The notes: a model not told the origin generated them from the sequence alone. A stretch of 50,248 bases of DNA from an uncultured Eubacteriales bacterium (GCA_902790525.1 CADASI010000042.1:1-50248); one strand, 5' to 3'; shown: positions 24,363 to 33,218, numbered from the stretch's first letter. Made by a program: numbers and translations.

Positions 24363-24396
24363 GCCCTCCCGCGCGTCGGCGCAAGAGGGCGTTTTT
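24363..24396 (-). terminator. Terminator after the dehydrogenase gene
   Basis: GCCCTC and GAGGGC (24363-24368 with 24385-24390) form the stem. T-runs exist on both sides; on the minus strand ATTTTGA follows. It sits 10-15 bases past the dehydrogenase stop. Confidence 0.6.
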
Positions 24397-24405
24397 CATG
24401 TGGAA

Positions 24406-25662
24406 TCAAATCGCCTTGGCGTTGGCCAGCAGGTACTCCTCTGCCTCGCCGTTCCACAGGTTGTTGTGGCGCGCGCAGATCTCGGCCAGCCTGGCAAACA
24501 GCGGGTCGCTCTTGCCCGCCTCGGCGAAGTCGTCGATGGCGGTCAGGGGCAGGTCGATGTTGGTGTAGATCAGCTTCTTGCCGCCGGGGATGCGGGGCAG
24601 GTTGCAGGTGGTGTCCGCCACGGCGTTCAGGCCGCCCACGTGGGTGATCATGCCGGCGGGCTTCAAAGACCCGTCCGCGATCATCCTGAGCGCCTCGCGC
24701 ATGTCCTCGGTGCTTCCGCCGGAGGTGCCTACCAGGTGGTGCGCGGCGTAGTGGACGTTGTAGAAGTTGAAGTTGGCGGAGAGCTGGGTGTTGGTGGGGC
24801 CGGCGAAGAAGTTCAGGCAGCCGTCCTGGCCCAGTATGGCGTCGCCCTGCTCGATCACGGCGGGCACGGGCGCGAACACCATCACGTCGTCATAGCCCTT
24901 GCCGTCAGTCAGCGCCATCAGCTTCTCCACGGCGTTCTCCCGGGTGTTGCAGTAGACCAGCTTCACGCCGTTCTTCGCGGCCTCCTCCACGGTGTAGATG
25001 GAGGCGGCGCGGTCCAGCCGGGCCTGGTCGATGTCGGTGACCACCAGCAGCCCGGGCTTGCGGTCGCAGTGTATGGCGTAGTCGATCGCGCCCAGGCCCA
25101 TCGGGCCCGCCCCGGCCAGTATGGCCAGGTTGCCGCCCTCGACGATGCCCATGTCGTGCACGTACACGTTGGGTTTGGTGTGATACATGGCGTGGAAGGT
25201 GCCGATGATGCAGCTCAGCGGCTCGGACAGGGAGCCGTAGAAGAACTCGCTGGCCTTGTAGTCCAGCACGCAGTCCTGCTCCATCAGCTCCGGCAGCAGC
25301 ACGGCGTACTGGGTGTCGCCGCCGCAGAACTCGAAGGCGTAGCCGGGGGTCATCATGGTGCCCTTGTAGGTGATGTTGGGCTGTATGGTCAGCTTCTCGC
25401 CCACGGAGAATTTGTCCTGCCACTTCGCGCCCACCTGCTCGATCACGCCGCAGAACTCGTGGCCGATGATCACGGGATGCTCGGCGATATCGTCCGGCAC
25501 GCGCTTGTGGTTGGAGCCCTGTATGGCGGCCTTGTAGCTGGACATGCAGATCGAGTCGGAGACCACCCTGACGAGGATTTCATCGTCCTTGATGGCGGGC
25601 AGCTCGAAGGTATCCAGCCGCAGATCGTTCTGTCCGTGCATGCGCACAGCCTTGGTGATCAT
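24406..25662 (-). CDS. Zinc-dependent medium-chain dehydrogenase, sorbose-1-phosphate-reductase-like
   Basis: A 418-residue member of the medium-chain alcohol dehydrogenase superfamily. The catalytic domain has SICMSS and GHEFCGVIEQVG (a zinc ligand His-Glu pair). The Rossmann part has LAILAGAGPMGLGAIDYA and ends a strand at VVTDID, suggesting NAD preference. The length exceeds common sorbitol dehydrogenases (~350) and matches the longer group related to L-sorbose-1-phosphate reductase. Start ATG 25662 after GGAGG. It is monocistronic between terminator and the TPM gene, with no sugar transporter nearby, so the substrate remains open; polyol or polyol phosphate is most likely. Confidence 0.75.
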   Translation of the reverse strand: MITKAVRMHGQNDLRLDTFELPAIKDDEILVRVVSDSICMSSYKAAIQGSNHKRVPDDIAEHPVIIGHEFCGVIEQVGAKWQDKFSVGEKLTIQPNITYKGTMMTPGYAFEFCGGDTQYAVLLPELMEQDCVLDYKASEFFYGSLSEPLSCIIGTFHAMYHTKPNVYVHDMGIVEGGNLAILAGAGPMGLGAIDYAIHCDRKPGLLVVTDIDQARLDRAASIYTVEEAAKNGVKLVYCNTRENAVEKLMALTDGKGYDDVMVFAPVPAVIEQGDAILGQDGCLNFFAGPTNTQLSANFNFYNVHYAAHHLVGTSGGSTEDMREALRMIADGSLKPAGMITHVGGLNAVADTTCNLPRIPGGKKLIYTNIDLPLTAIDDFAEAGKSDPLFARLAEICARHNNLWNGEAEEYLLANAKAI

Positions 25663-25721
25663 GTGTCGTGTCCTCCTTAAACGTTTATATCTTGTGAAGC
25701 CTGCGCTTTACGATGCGATAC

Positions 25722-26777
25722 TCAGTGCCTGCCGCGCCCCGCGCCGCCGCCGGAGGAGTGCCCGCCGCCGAAGGAGCGGAAGCCGCCGCCGGAGGAGCGG
25801 AAACCGCCGCCGCCCGAGGAGCGACGCGAGCTGCCGGAGGAATGGCGGGAGCCGCCCGAGGAGTTGAGCATGCCCCAGAACAAGCCGTTCAGGAACGATG
25901 AGTCGCTCCGCCTGGGCGTCGGCGTCGGGCCTCGGTAGCCGCCCGGGCCGGGCACGTTGTCCACGCCGCGATAGCCGCCCGGGCCGGGCATGTTGTCCAC
26001 GCCGCGGTAGCCGCCCGGTCCCACCGGGGGCGGGGGCGGCGGCGGCGCGACGAATACGGTGCGGCGCGCGCGCCGCCTGCGCATGGCGCCGGTCAGCATG
26101 ATCACCAGCACGATGACGATCAGCACGCCCATTATCATCGCTAAGGAGTCGTCATCTTCTTCGGTCGCGCCCCGGGCCCCGCCGCCGCCGAACTGCGCCG
26201 CGTGCTGCGGCACGCCGCTTTCGGAGGCCCTGTAGGCCGCGATGCCCTGCTCCACGGTCACGTCCGCGTTGTAGGTATCCGCCACGCGGGCAAACGCCGC
26301 CTCGAAGAACTTCTTCACGCCCGCGTCGTAGCGCTTGGCGGCGAAGTCCGCCTCCAGGTATTTGTCAAAGTAATCCTTGAGCGCGCCGGCGGTGAACTTG
26401 GGCTGCAGGCCGACGCCGCACACGGCGTAGTAGTCGTCGTCGTCGATGGCCAGCAGCAGCAGAAAGCCGTTGCCCTTCTTCGCGTCGCCCACGCCCCAGG
26501 TGTTGAACAGCTCCGTGGCGTAGTCGTCGATGGTTTCGTTGCCGGTGGTGCCCACCGTCACGACCGCGATCTGCGCGCCGCACGCCTTGTACAGCAGGTC
26601 GTTTGAGAATACGATCTCGCCCTTCGTGGCGTCGGTCAGCACGTCCGACCTGTCCAGCACGTAGAGCTCCTTGCTGGGCTTGAGCTTCTTCGCGGCCACG
26701 TAGGTGTCGGCAAGCGCCCCCAATGAGAGCAGCAGGACCACCGCGAGGCACGCGCAAATCAGTCTCTTCACTTTCAT
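25722..26777 (-). CDS. TPM-domain membrane protein with Gly/Tyr repeats
   Basis: A 351-residue envelope protein. Residues 1-23 are a signal peptide. A TPM domain follows (~30-170): LYVLDRSDVLTDATKGEI, ALLYKACGAQIAVVTV and GNGFLLLLAID, the fold shared with YgcG and photosystem repair proteins. A transmembrane helix lies at ~212-235 (IMGVLIVIVLVIMLTGA). The cytoplasmic tail has seven prolines, three copies of a 12-residue GGYRGVDNMPGP-like repeat, then a Ser/Gly-rich end with FRSSGGG and FRSFGGG units. TPM proteins are often encoded with LemA, as here (a LemA-like gene ends 28 bases upstream). The start is ATG 26777 behind AGGAGG. Confidence 0.82.
   Translation of the reverse strand: MKVKRLICACLAVVLLLSLGALADTYVAAKKLKPSKELYVLDRSDVLTDATKGEIVFSNDLLYKACGAQIAVVTVGTTGNETIDDYATELFNTWGVGDAKKGNGFLLLLAIDDDDYYAVCGVGLQPKFTAGALKDYFDKYLEADFAAKRYDAGVKKFFEAAFARVADTYNADVTVEQGIAAYRASESGVPQHAAQFGGGGARGATEEDDDSLAMIMGVLIVIVLVIMLTGAMRRRRARRTVFVAPPPPPPPVGPGGYRGVDNMPGPGGYRGVDNVPGPGGYRGPTPTPRRSDSSFLNGLFWGMLNSSGGSRHSSGSSRRSSGGGGFRSSGGGFRSFGGGHSSGGGAGRGRH
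25935..26018. repeat. 36-bp tandem repeat in the TPM gene
   Basis: Just over two tandem units of 36 bases encode Gly-Gly-Tyr-Arg-Gly-Val-Asp-Asn-Met/Val-Pro-Gly-Pro and the start of a third. Units differ by few bases. Confidence 0.8.
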
Positions 26778-26804
26778 GATCAACCTCCTGTCCGTGCTTG
26801 ACGG

Positions 26805-27368
26805 TCATCCTCCGAAGGTGTTCAGGCTCCCCTGGCCCGTCAGCGTGGCCACCACGCCGCCCGGGAAGCTGGAGATCAGGCCGTTGTAGCCCTTGGCCAG
26901 CTTGTGGTACTCATCCCGGCCGATCATGTCGTCATAGCCCCAGAAGTCGTCGTAGGCCAGCTTGAAATCGCGGAAATCCTCGGCGCTGACGGCGGAATAC
27001 ATGTTGTTGTAGAGCTTCTCCACCTGGGCCTTCAGGTCGGTGTAGGCCTTGAAGCGCGCGTCCAGGTCGGCGGAGTCGTCCCCGATCAGCGCGGCGTTTT
27101 CAAGGGCGGCGGCGGTCAGCTCGCTTGCGCCGATGCGGGCCTCATACTCGTTGGCCATGATCCCGGCGGATTCTGCCGCGGCATCCAGATAGGCGTCCAT
27201 GCTGTGCCGCGTGGCGAGGGAGGCATCCGAGCCGTCGTTGAACACCCTCATCACCTTCCTGCGCTCGCGCCCCAGCGCCGCGCCGCCAAAGGCAAACACG
27301 CTCAGCAGCACGCACACGACCAGCACGACGCAGGCGATCTTGCGATTTTCATCAAGACGCATATCCAT
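26805..27368 (-). CDS. LemA-like membrane-anchored protein
   Basis: A 187-residue protein with an N-terminal transmembrane anchor (residues ~10-32, ACVVLVVCVLLSVFAFGGAAL). A helical outer domain follows, with DDSADLDARFKAYTDLKAQVEKLYNNMY and FPGGVVATLTGQ at the end, as in diverged LemA-type proteins that accompany TPM proteins. The start is ATG 27368 or the in-frame ATG six bases later; AAGGAGG lies 4 and 10 bases away respectively. It belongs to the run xpaC-telA-this-TPM. The role of LemA proteins is unknown. The match to the family is by architecture and neighbours more than by residue identity. Confidence 0.6.
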   Translation of the reverse strand: MDMRLDENRKIACVVLVVCVLLSVFAFGGAALGRERRKVMRVFNDGSDASLATRHSMDAYLDAAAESAGIMANEYEARIGASELTAAALENAALIGDDSADLDARFKAYTDLKAQVEKLYNNMYSAVSAEDFRDFKLAYDDFWGYDDMIGRDEYHKLAKGYNGLISSFPGGVVATLTGQGSLNTFGG

Positions 27369-27387
27369 TCGCCCTCCTTGGGTTGAT

Positions 27388-27413
27388 CGCGGCGCGGATG
27401 TCCCCGCGCCGCG
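27388..27413. repeat. Perfect GC hairpin between telA and the LemA-like gene
   Basis: A 10-bp perfect stem CGCGGCGCGG / CCGCGCCGCG around ATGTCC, with no T-run. It could be an mRNA stability element or weak attenuator between the two genes. Confidence 0.6.
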
Positions 27414-27431
27414 CATGTTCGTTCATGGGGT

Positions 27432-28613
27432 TTACTTGCGGATCTCCAATATCTTGTTGCGCAGCTCGCCCTCGATGTTGGCCAGCTCCTGCTCGGCGGC
27501 CAGGCGCTTCTCGTGGCCCTGCTGCTGTATGGTGAGCACCTCGTCCATGGTGTCGATGAGCATCTTGTTGGTCTTGGTCAGCGTCTCGATGTCCACGATG
27601 CCGCGCTCGGCCTCCTTGGCGGATTCCACGGTGGCCATGTGCAGCTTCTCGGCGTTCTTCACCAATAGCTCGTTGGTCAGGTCGGTCACGGCGCGCTGGG
27701 CCTTCATGGCGTCCTCGGTGTGGGCCAGGCCCATCGCCAGCACCATCTGGCTCTTCCACAGCGGGATGGTGTTCACCAGCGAGGTCTGGATCTTCTCGGC
27801 CATCAGCTGGTTGGAGGACTGGATCAGGCGGATCTGGGGCGCCATCTGTATGGAGATGTTGCGGGTCAGCTCGAGGTCGTACAGCTTCTTCTCGAAGCGG
27901 TCCGCCTTGTCGGCCAGGTCCTTGGCGGCCTGGGCGTCCTCGGGCAGCTTGCTGGCCTCGGCCTTGTCGCGGGCCTCCTGCAGCTCGTTGGCGCGGAAGT
28001 CCTCGAGGCGCTTCTTGCCGGCCACGATGTACATGGACAGCTCCTTGAAGTAGCTCAGGTTCTGGTCATAGAGCTTGTCCAGCATGGCGATGTCCTTCAA
28101 AAGCTGAATCTGATGCTGCTCCAGGCCCTCGGTGATCTTGTTGACGTTGATCTCCGTCTTGTCATACTGGGCCTTCATGACCTCGAGGCTGCGGGCCTTC
28201 TTCTTGAACAGGCCGAACAGGCCGCCCTTGTCCTCCTCGTCGGCGTTGAAGCTCTTGAGCTCCACCACCAGGTTGGAGATCATGTCGCCCACCTCGTCCA
28301 GGTCCTTGGTGCGGACGTTCTTGAGCGCCGCGTCGGAGAACTGGGAGATGTTCTGCTGGGCCGCCGCGCCGTAGGAGAACACCAGGTTGGCGTCCTTGAC
28401 GTCGATCTGCTTGGAGAAGTCGTCGATCATCTGCTGCTCGGCCTCGGAGAAGTTCTGCATGTCCAGCGTGTCCTGCTGGACCTTCTTCTCCGCCTCGGCC
28501 TCGGCCTCGGCGAGCGCCTGGGTGGCGGCCTGGGCGGCATCCTCCACGGCCTCGGTGATCTGCTGGTCCTCGCTGCCAAAGGGATTCAGAGTCAATTTGA
28601 TGTCGTCTGCCAT
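27432..28613 (-). CDS. telA: TelA-family toxic anion resistance protein
   Basis: A 393-residue cytoplasmic, almost wholly helical protein of the TelA/KlaA family. The first ~60 residues are Ala/Glu-rich coiled coil. The core includes YGAAAQQNISQFSDAAL, LFKKKARSLEVMKAQYDK, the APQIRLIQSSNQL helix and TLTKTNKMLIDTMDEVL near the end. The family was named for tellurite resistance on plasmids, but chromosomal copies are probably envelope-stress or phosphate-related proteins. The start is ATG 28613 with GGAGG upstream. It follows xpaC by 51 bases, the standard pairing in Bacillota. Confidence 0.9.
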   Translation of the reverse strand: MADDIKLTLNPFGSEDQQITEAVEDAAQAATQALAEAEAEAEKKVQQDTLDMQNFSEAEQQMIDDFSKQIDVKDANLVFSYGAAAQQNISQFSDAALKNVRTKDLDEVGDMISNLVVELKSFNADEEDKGGLFGLFKKKARSLEVMKAQYDKTEINVNKITEGLEQHQIQLLKDIAMLDKLYDQNLSYFKELSMYIVAGKKRLEDFRANELQEARDKAEASKLPEDAQAAKDLADKADRFEKKLYDLELTRNISIQMAPQIRLIQSSNQLMAEKIQTSLVNTIPLWKSQMVLAMGLAHTEDAMKAQRAVTDLTNELLVKNAEKLHMATVESAKEAERGIVDIETLTKTNKMLIDTMDEVLTIQQQGHEKRLAAEQELANIEGELRNKILEIRK

Positions 28614-28664
28614 GTTCGTGACCTCCTATAATGATGTGTTGTGAATGTACACTGTTGCACGTTG

Positions 28665-29399
28665 TCAGTGGCCGCCGAGGGTCAGCTTGATCTCCCGCTC
28701 GCCCTCGTCCTTGTTCTCCTCCGCGGGCGCGCTCTCCTGGTTTTTGGCGACGCTCCGGATGTCGTTGGCGGCGTTTTCGAGCAGGCTGTCGCCGGTCAGC
28801 ATGGTCTTCATGACCTGGATCTCGGCGTCGATGTCCATCTCGTCGTCCTTGAACAGGTTGTCGGCGCACTTGGTGAAGGCGTCGGCGATCATGCCCATGC
28901 TGGACTCGATGCGCTGCATGGCGGACTGTATGTTCTCGCCCTTCACCTCCGCGGCGCTTAAGAGCTTGTACTGCTCCATCAGCTTTTCAGCCGTGGGCAG
29001 GTAGTAGTTCATGAAGCGCCTGACCAGCGTGACCTTCTTCGGGTCGCGCCCCAGTTCGCGGAAGATCTGCTCCCCCGCCTTGGTCATGCGGTCCAGGTCG
29101 CTGGTGATGCCGGGATGCGGTATCTCGGCGTTGGCGGCCTTCAGGCGCTCCAGGCGCGCGCGGCCGTCGGCGATGTCCTTGTCGAGCTGGGCGTCGCCGG
29201 TCTGTATCTTCTCCTCCACCGTGATGTCGCGGCCCGGAAACAGCTTCGACCCCACCGCGTAGCCCGCCACGGACACGACGATCGTGCCGATCAGCCCCGG
29301 CAGCTTCATCAACAGCTTGGGAAACACCAGTCCCGCCAGCAGCCACACGGCCGCGGCGATGTAGATCGGTATCGCGGATTTCAAATGTACCTTTTTCAT
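28665..29399 (-). CDS. xpaC: XpaC-like protein
   Basis: A 244-residue protein of the family named for hydrolysis of 5-bromo-4-chloroindolyl phosphate. Two transmembrane helices lie at residues ~8-30 and ~32-52 (AIPIYIAAAVWLLAGLVF and LPGLIGTIVVSVAGYAVG). A cytoplasmic helical domain follows (LDKDIADGRARLERLKAAN, FMNYYLPTAEKLMEQY). It ends GEREIKLTLGGH. It is probably not itself a phosphatase; the biochemical role is unresolved. Start ATG 29399. It heads the xpaC-telA-LemA-like-TPM operon and has about 90 bases of upstream space shared with the end of exoA. Confidence 0.85.
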   Translation of the reverse strand: MKKVHLKSAIPIYIAAAVWLLAGLVFPKLLMKLPGLIGTIVVSVAGYAVGSKLFPGRDITVEEKIQTGDAQLDKDIADGRARLERLKAANAEIPHPGITSDLDRMTKAGEQIFRELGRDPKKVTLVRRFMNYYLPTAEKLMEQYKLLSAAEVKGENIQSAMQRIESSMGMIADAFTKCADNLFKDDEMDIDAEIQVMKTMLTGDSLLENAANDIRSVAKNQESAPAEENKDEGEREIKLTLGGH

Positions 29400-29490
29400 A
29401 TCATCACCCCGTCACAAGTCTATTGTACGCCATTTCAGGCCCCATGACAAGCGGTTTTGGCCCAACTTGTCCCAAATTTGCGCCGAAATG

Positions 29491-30201
29491 TCAGTTTGCG
29501 TCGATGTCGAGCTCCACCGGGCAGTGGTCGGAGCCCATGATTTCCTGATGGATTTTGGCGTCGATCATGCGCTCCCGGAGCTTTTCGGACACGATGAAGT
29601 AGTCGATGCGCCACCCGGCGTTGCGGGATCGCGCCCCGCCGATGTAGCTCCACCAGCTGTACGCCCCGGTGACCTCCGGGTAGAAGAAGCGGAAGGAATC
29701 GATGAACCCCGCGGACAGAAGCTCGGTCATCTTGCCGCGCTCCTCGTCGGTAAAGCCCGCGTTGTTCAGGTCTCCGGTGAGGATCACGGGCTTTTTCGCG
29801 TCAAGCGCCACCAGATATTCCCTGAAATCATCCTCCCACTTCATCCGGTAGTCCAACCGCTTTAATTCGTTCTGGGAGTTGGGCGTGTAGCAGCACACCA
29901 GGTAGAAGTCCTCAAACTCGCAGGTGATCGCGCGGCCCTCGTGGTCGTGTTCGTCGATGCCGATGCCGAAGCTCACGGACCTGATCGGCACCCGGGAAAA
30001 CACCGCCGTGCCGGAGTAGCCCTTCCTGTCGGCGCAGTAGTAGTGCTGCTCGTAGCCGGGCAGGTCCACGTCGCACTGGCCCTTCTGCATCTTGATCTCC
30101 TGCAGGCAGATCACGTCCGCGTCCAGCGCGGCGAGGCTCTCGTAGAAACCCTTCTTGATCACCGCCCTGAGCCCGTTGACATTCCACGAAATCATTTTCA
30201 T
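29491..30201 (-). CDS. exoA: Exodeoxyribonuclease III with a 16-residue internal deletion
   Basis: A 236-residue member of the ExoIII/AP-endonuclease family, which cuts DNA at abasic sites and trims 3' ends. Seen: ISWNVNGLRA, LQEIKMQ (metal Glu), the YTPNSQ Tyr, GDLN (Asp and Asn), WRIDYF and GSDHCPVE with the catalytic His. Relatives such as Bacillus ExoA have about 252 residues and carry VAHQEIDLKNPK-type sequence after GDLN. Here GDLN is joined directly to NAGFTDEER, an in-frame loss of 48 bases at about 29763. The catalytic residues are intact but the missing loop lies beside the active site, so activity is doubtful. Start ATG 30201 (or 30195). Confidence 0.88.
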   Translation of the reverse strand: MKMISWNVNGLRAVIKKGFYESLAALDADVICLQEIKMQKGQCDVDLPGYEQHYYCADRKGYSGTAVFSRVPIRSVSFGIGIDEHDHEGRAITCEFEDFYLVCCYTPNSQNELKRLDYRMKWEDDFREYLVALDAKKPVILTGDLNNAGFTDEERGKMTELLSAGFIDSFRFFYPEVTGAYSWWSYIGGARSRNAGWRIDYFIVSEKLRERMIDAKIHQEIMGSDHCPVELDIDAN

Positions 30202-30292
30202 GAATGTAACACCATCCGTGACACAAATATGCTATACTAATGACATTATAACATATCATATCGGTTTTGCCAACTATGAATATTCGGAGATG

Positions 30293-31066
30293 ATGACTTT
30301 GACTTTCAGGGAGAAGGCGCTGCTGGCGGAAAAGACCGCCCGGGCCGCCGGGGAGATGCTGGAGCGCCACGGCGCTGTGCACGTGCGCCGCAAGGCGGAA
30401 AACGATTTTGTGACCGAAATGGACATAAAGAGCGAAAACCTGATCCGGGAGATGCTGCTTGCCGCCTGCCCGGAGGACGCCTTCTTCGGCGAGGAGGGCG
30501 GCGGCGAAATCACAGCCCGGGGCCGCTGGGTCGTGGACCCCATCGACGGCACCGCCAACTTCATGCGCGGCCAGCGGCTCTACACCATCTCCATCGCCTA
30601 CGAGCATGAGGGCGAACTGGTGATCGGGTGCGTGTACTGCCCCGGCACGGACGAGATGTTCGTCGGAGTGCGCGGCGAGGGCGCGACCTGCAACGGCAGG
30701 CCGATCCATGTCTCCGACGTCGGGCGCCTGCGGGACGCCGTCGTGCACATCGGCTTCGGCCACCGAAACCCGGAATACCTCGCCGAGACCGAGCCGGTAC
30801 TATTCCCCCTGCTGCGCGCCGTCAGCGACCTGCGCCGCTCCGGCACGGCGGCCTACGACCTGTGCTGTGTCGCCGCGGGCCGGGCGGAAGCGTTCATCGA
30901 GCAGGGGCTCAACCTCTACGACTACGCCGCGGGCTACGTGATCCTCACCGAGGCCGGCGGGCGTCTGGACGCCTGGCGGCGCGGGCTGGACCCCCTCAAG
31001 ACCGGCAGCCTGCTGGCAGGCAACGGCCGGGTCAACGCGGCCATACAGCAGCTGCTCAATCCTTAG
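30293..31066 (+). CDS. Inositol monophosphatase family protein
   Basis: A 257-residue phosphatase of the IMPase/FBPase superfamily. Motifs: the metal-binding Glu pair in FGEEGGGE, DPIDGTANF near residue 82 (two Asp and Thr), GVRGEGA and LYDYAAGYVILTEAGG (family WDxAAG, here Tyr for Trp). It removes phosphate from inositol phosphate, or in many bacteria from other sugar phosphates or PAP. The start is uncertain: ATG 30290 and 30293 sit nearly on a GGAG, while TTG 30299 has ideal spacing. It is divergent from exoA and followed by cysS with its own promoter. Confidence 0.85.
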   Translation: MTLTFREKALLAEKTARAAGEMLERHGAVHVRRKAENDFVTEMDIKSENLIREMLLAACPEDAFFGEEGGGEITARGRWVVDPIDGTANFMRGQRLYTISIAYEHEGELVIGCVYCPGTDEMFVGVRGEGATCNGRPIHVSDVGRLRDAVVHIGFGHRNPEYLAETEPVLFPLLRAVSDLRRSGTAAYDLCCVAAGRAEAFIEQGLNLYDYAAGYVILTEAGGRLDAWRRGLDPLKTGSLLAGNGRVNAAIQQLLNP

Positions 31067-31084
31067 AATTTTACCCGCCCGCGC

Positions 31085-31113
31085 TTGTTGTTTGCCCAGC
31101 GAACCACTATAAT
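31085..31113 (+). promoter_or_regulatory. Promoter of cysS
   Basis: TTGTTG (31085-31090), 17-base spacer, TATAAT (31108-31113). The leader is about 30 bases, too short for a T-box. Confidence 0.65.
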
Positions 31114-31148
31114 GGCATCAACCGCAACGATCAAAAGAGGGATGTCTT

Positions 31149-32567
31149 ATGAAGCAAATGATGATTTACAACACGTTGAGCCGCAAGAAGGAGCCCTTTG
31201 TGCCCGTCAGGGAGGGCAAGGTGGGCATCTACGCCTGCGGCCCCACGGTGTACAACTACTTCCACATCGGCAACGCCCGGCCCTTCATCATCTTTGACAC
31301 CCTGCGCCGCTTCATGCGGCACCTGGGCTATCAGGTGACGTTCGTTCAGAACTTCACCGACATCGACGACAAGATGATCAAGCGCGCCAACGAGGAGGGC
31401 ACCACCGTCGAGGCCATCGCGGAGAAGTACATCGCCGAATACTTCAGGGACGCCGAGGCCATCGGCGTGGAGAAGGCGGACGTGCATCCCCGGGCCACGA
31501 AGCACATCTGGGAAATCATCGGCCTGATCAAAAAGCTCGAGGCCAAGGGGCTTGCGTACCGCGTCGAGAACGGCGACGTGTACTTCGACACCCAGGCGTG
31601 GCGCTCGAACTACGGCAGGCTGATCGGCCAGAACCTGGACGACCTGGAGTCCGGCGCGCGCGTGGAGGTCGGCGACCTCAAGCGCCACCCGATGGACTTC
31701 GCCCTGTGGAAGGCCAAAAAGCCCGGCGAGCCCTTCTGGAAGAGCCCCTGGGGCGAGGGCCGTCCCGGCTGGCACATCGAATGCTCCGCCATGTCCATGA
31801 AGTACCTGGGCGAGACCTTCGACATCCACTGCGGCGGCGTGGACCTGATCTTCCCCCACCACGAGAACGAGATCGCCCAGTCCGAGGGCGCCACCGGCAA
31901 GCCCTTCGCCCGCTACTGGATGCACAACGGCCACATCAACGTGGACAACAGGAAGATGTCCAAGTCCGCCGGCAACTTCTTCACCGTGCGGGACATCTCA
32001 AAGGAGTTCGACCCCGAGGTCGTGCGCATGTTCATGCTGTCGGCACACTACCGCAGCCCGATCAACTTCTCCCGCGACCTGATGGATCAGGCCAAGGCCG
32101 GCCTGGAGCGCCTCTACACCGCCCGGGACAACGCCGAGTTTGCCCTCGACCACGCCCCCGACCGCGACATGAACGACGAGGAAAAGGCGTTCGTCGAGCG
32201 CGCCAACGCCTTCGTGGACCGCTTCGACGACGCCATGTGCGACGATCTGAACACCTCCGAGGCCATGGGCGTGCTGTTCGAGTACGTGCGCGACATGAAC
32301 ACCGCGCTCTCCGACGCCAAGGCTCCGTGCAGGGCCGTCATCGAGGCGGGCTTGAAGGCCCTCAACGTGATGGCCCACGAGGTGCTGGGGCTCCTGATGA
32401 AGGAAGCCGACACCACCCCCGAGGACGTCAAGGCGCTGGTGCAGGCCCGCGTCGAGGCCAAGAAGGCGAAGAACTTTGCTGAAGCCGACCGGCTCCGCGA
32501 CGAGGTGCTCGCAAAGGGGTACGTCATCGAGGACACCCCCAAGGGCCCGAAGGTCAAAAAGGCATAA
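31149..32567 (+). CDS. cysS: Cysteinyl-tRNA synthetase
   Basis: A 472-residue class I aminoacyl-tRNA synthetase charging tRNA-Cys. Seen: [18 protein letters not shown] with a zinc Cys and HIGN signature (residue ~39), the further zinc ligands in IECSAM and HCGG...HHENE, KMSKS in RKMSKSAGN near residue 268, and a C-terminal helical DALR-like domain with [14 protein letters not shown]. Length and motif spacing are normal. The start is ATG 31149 after AGAGGG. It ends at a strong terminator shared with the convergent XRE gene. Confidence 0.96.
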   Translation: MKQMMIYNTLSRKKEPFVPVREGKVGIYACGPTVYNYFHIGNARPFIIFDTLRRFMRHLGYQVTFVQNFTDIDDKMIKRANEEGTTVEAIAEKYIAEYFRDAEAIGVEKADVHPRATKHIWEIIGLIKKLEAKGLAYRVENGDVYFDTQAWRSNYGRLIGQNLDDLESGARVEVGDLKRHPMDFALWKAKKPGEPFWKSPWGEGRPGWHIECSAMSMKYLGETFDIHCGGVDLIFPHHENEIAQSEGATGKPFARYWMHNGHINVDNRKMSKSAGNFFTVRDISKEFDPEVVRMFMLSAHYRSPINFSRDLMDQAKAGLERLYTARDNAEFALDHAPDRDMNDEEKAFVERANAFVDRFDDAMCDDLNTSEAMGVLFEYVRDMNTALSDAKAPCRAVIEAGLKALNVMAHEVLGLLMKEADTTPEDVKALVQARVEAKKAKNFAEADRLRDEVLAKGYVIEDTPKGPKVKKA

Positions 32568-32575
32568 AAAAACTA

Positions 32576-32604
32576 CCGCTGACGTGAGATCATCGCGTCA
32601 GCGG
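32576..32604. terminator. Terminator between cysS and the XRE gene
   Basis: A 9-bp stem CCGCTGACG / CGTCAGCGG around an 11-base loop. An A-run precedes and a T-run follows, so it works for both convergent genes. Confidence 0.85.
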
Positions 32605-32609
32605 CTTTT

Positions 32610-33218
32610 TCATTTATCCGACAGCACCTTCTTCTGCCAGCTCCACTTGCCGCACTCCGGGCACTTCATGTACCGCGTGCGGCCCATGTGCATCGACCAC
32701 ATGAACATGTTCATCGAAGGAATGTAGCGGTTCCCGCACTTTTCGCAGGCGTAGTAGCCCACGTTGCGCTCGAGCTTCATGGCGTACCACATGCCCACGC
32801 CGAAGATCACCACGGCCACGGCGATCAGTATCGCCTGCCACACCGTCTCCTTCACCAGGTAGCAGGCCGTGAACAGCAGTATCAGGAAGGATGCCGTGCA
32901 CACGTAGCCGATCACCCATTCCAGCTGCAACAGCAGCTTGGCCTGCTCCTCGTACTTTTTCAGCTCTATGAGGTTTTCCTCCGCCTTTTTGCTGTAATCC
33001 TCCATCTGAATCCTCTCTCCCGTCAACAGCTCGTTGACCGTGATGTCCAGAAGGCCGCACAGCGCCAGCATGATGGACGAATCCGGCATGGACTTGCCCG
33101 TCTCCCACTTGGAGACCGCCCGGTCCGTGACGCCCAGTTTTTCGCCCAGCCGGGCCTGCGTCAGCCCCTTTTCCTTGCGACAGGCAGAAATGAATTTGCC
33201 GATACTGACCTGATCCAC
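32610..33218 (-). CDS. XRE-family regulator with membrane helices and zinc ribbon
   Basis: A 202-residue protein. Residues ~5-62 are an XRE helix-turn-helix (FISACRKEKGLTQARLGEKL, VTDRAVSKWETGKSMPD). After a helical linker come two hydrophobic segments (~100-145, GYVCTASFLILLFTACYLV and AILIAVAVVIFGVGMWYAM). The C-terminus is a zinc ribbon with two CxxC knuckles (YACEKCGN and MKCPECGK). So this is a membrane-tied DNA-binding protein, a layout seen in many Clostridial XRE proteins. The start is GTG 33218 with GGGAGG upstream; the longer frame to 33296 lacks one. The signal and targets are unknown. Confidence 0.82.
   Translation of the reverse strand: MDQVSIGKFISACRKEKGLTQARLGEKLGVTDRAVSKWETGKSMPDSSIMLALCGLLDITVNELLTGERIQMEDYSKKAEENLIELKKYEEQAKLLLQLEWVIGYVCTASFLILLFTACYLVKETVWQAILIAVAVVIFGVGMWYAMKLERNVGYYACEKCGNRYIPSMNMFMWSMHMGRTRYMKCPECGKWSWQKKVLSDK

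Noticed and set aside
31040-31148. T-box before cysS
   Set aside because: The leader after TATAAT at 31108-31113 is about 30 bases and has no T-box sequence or terminator.
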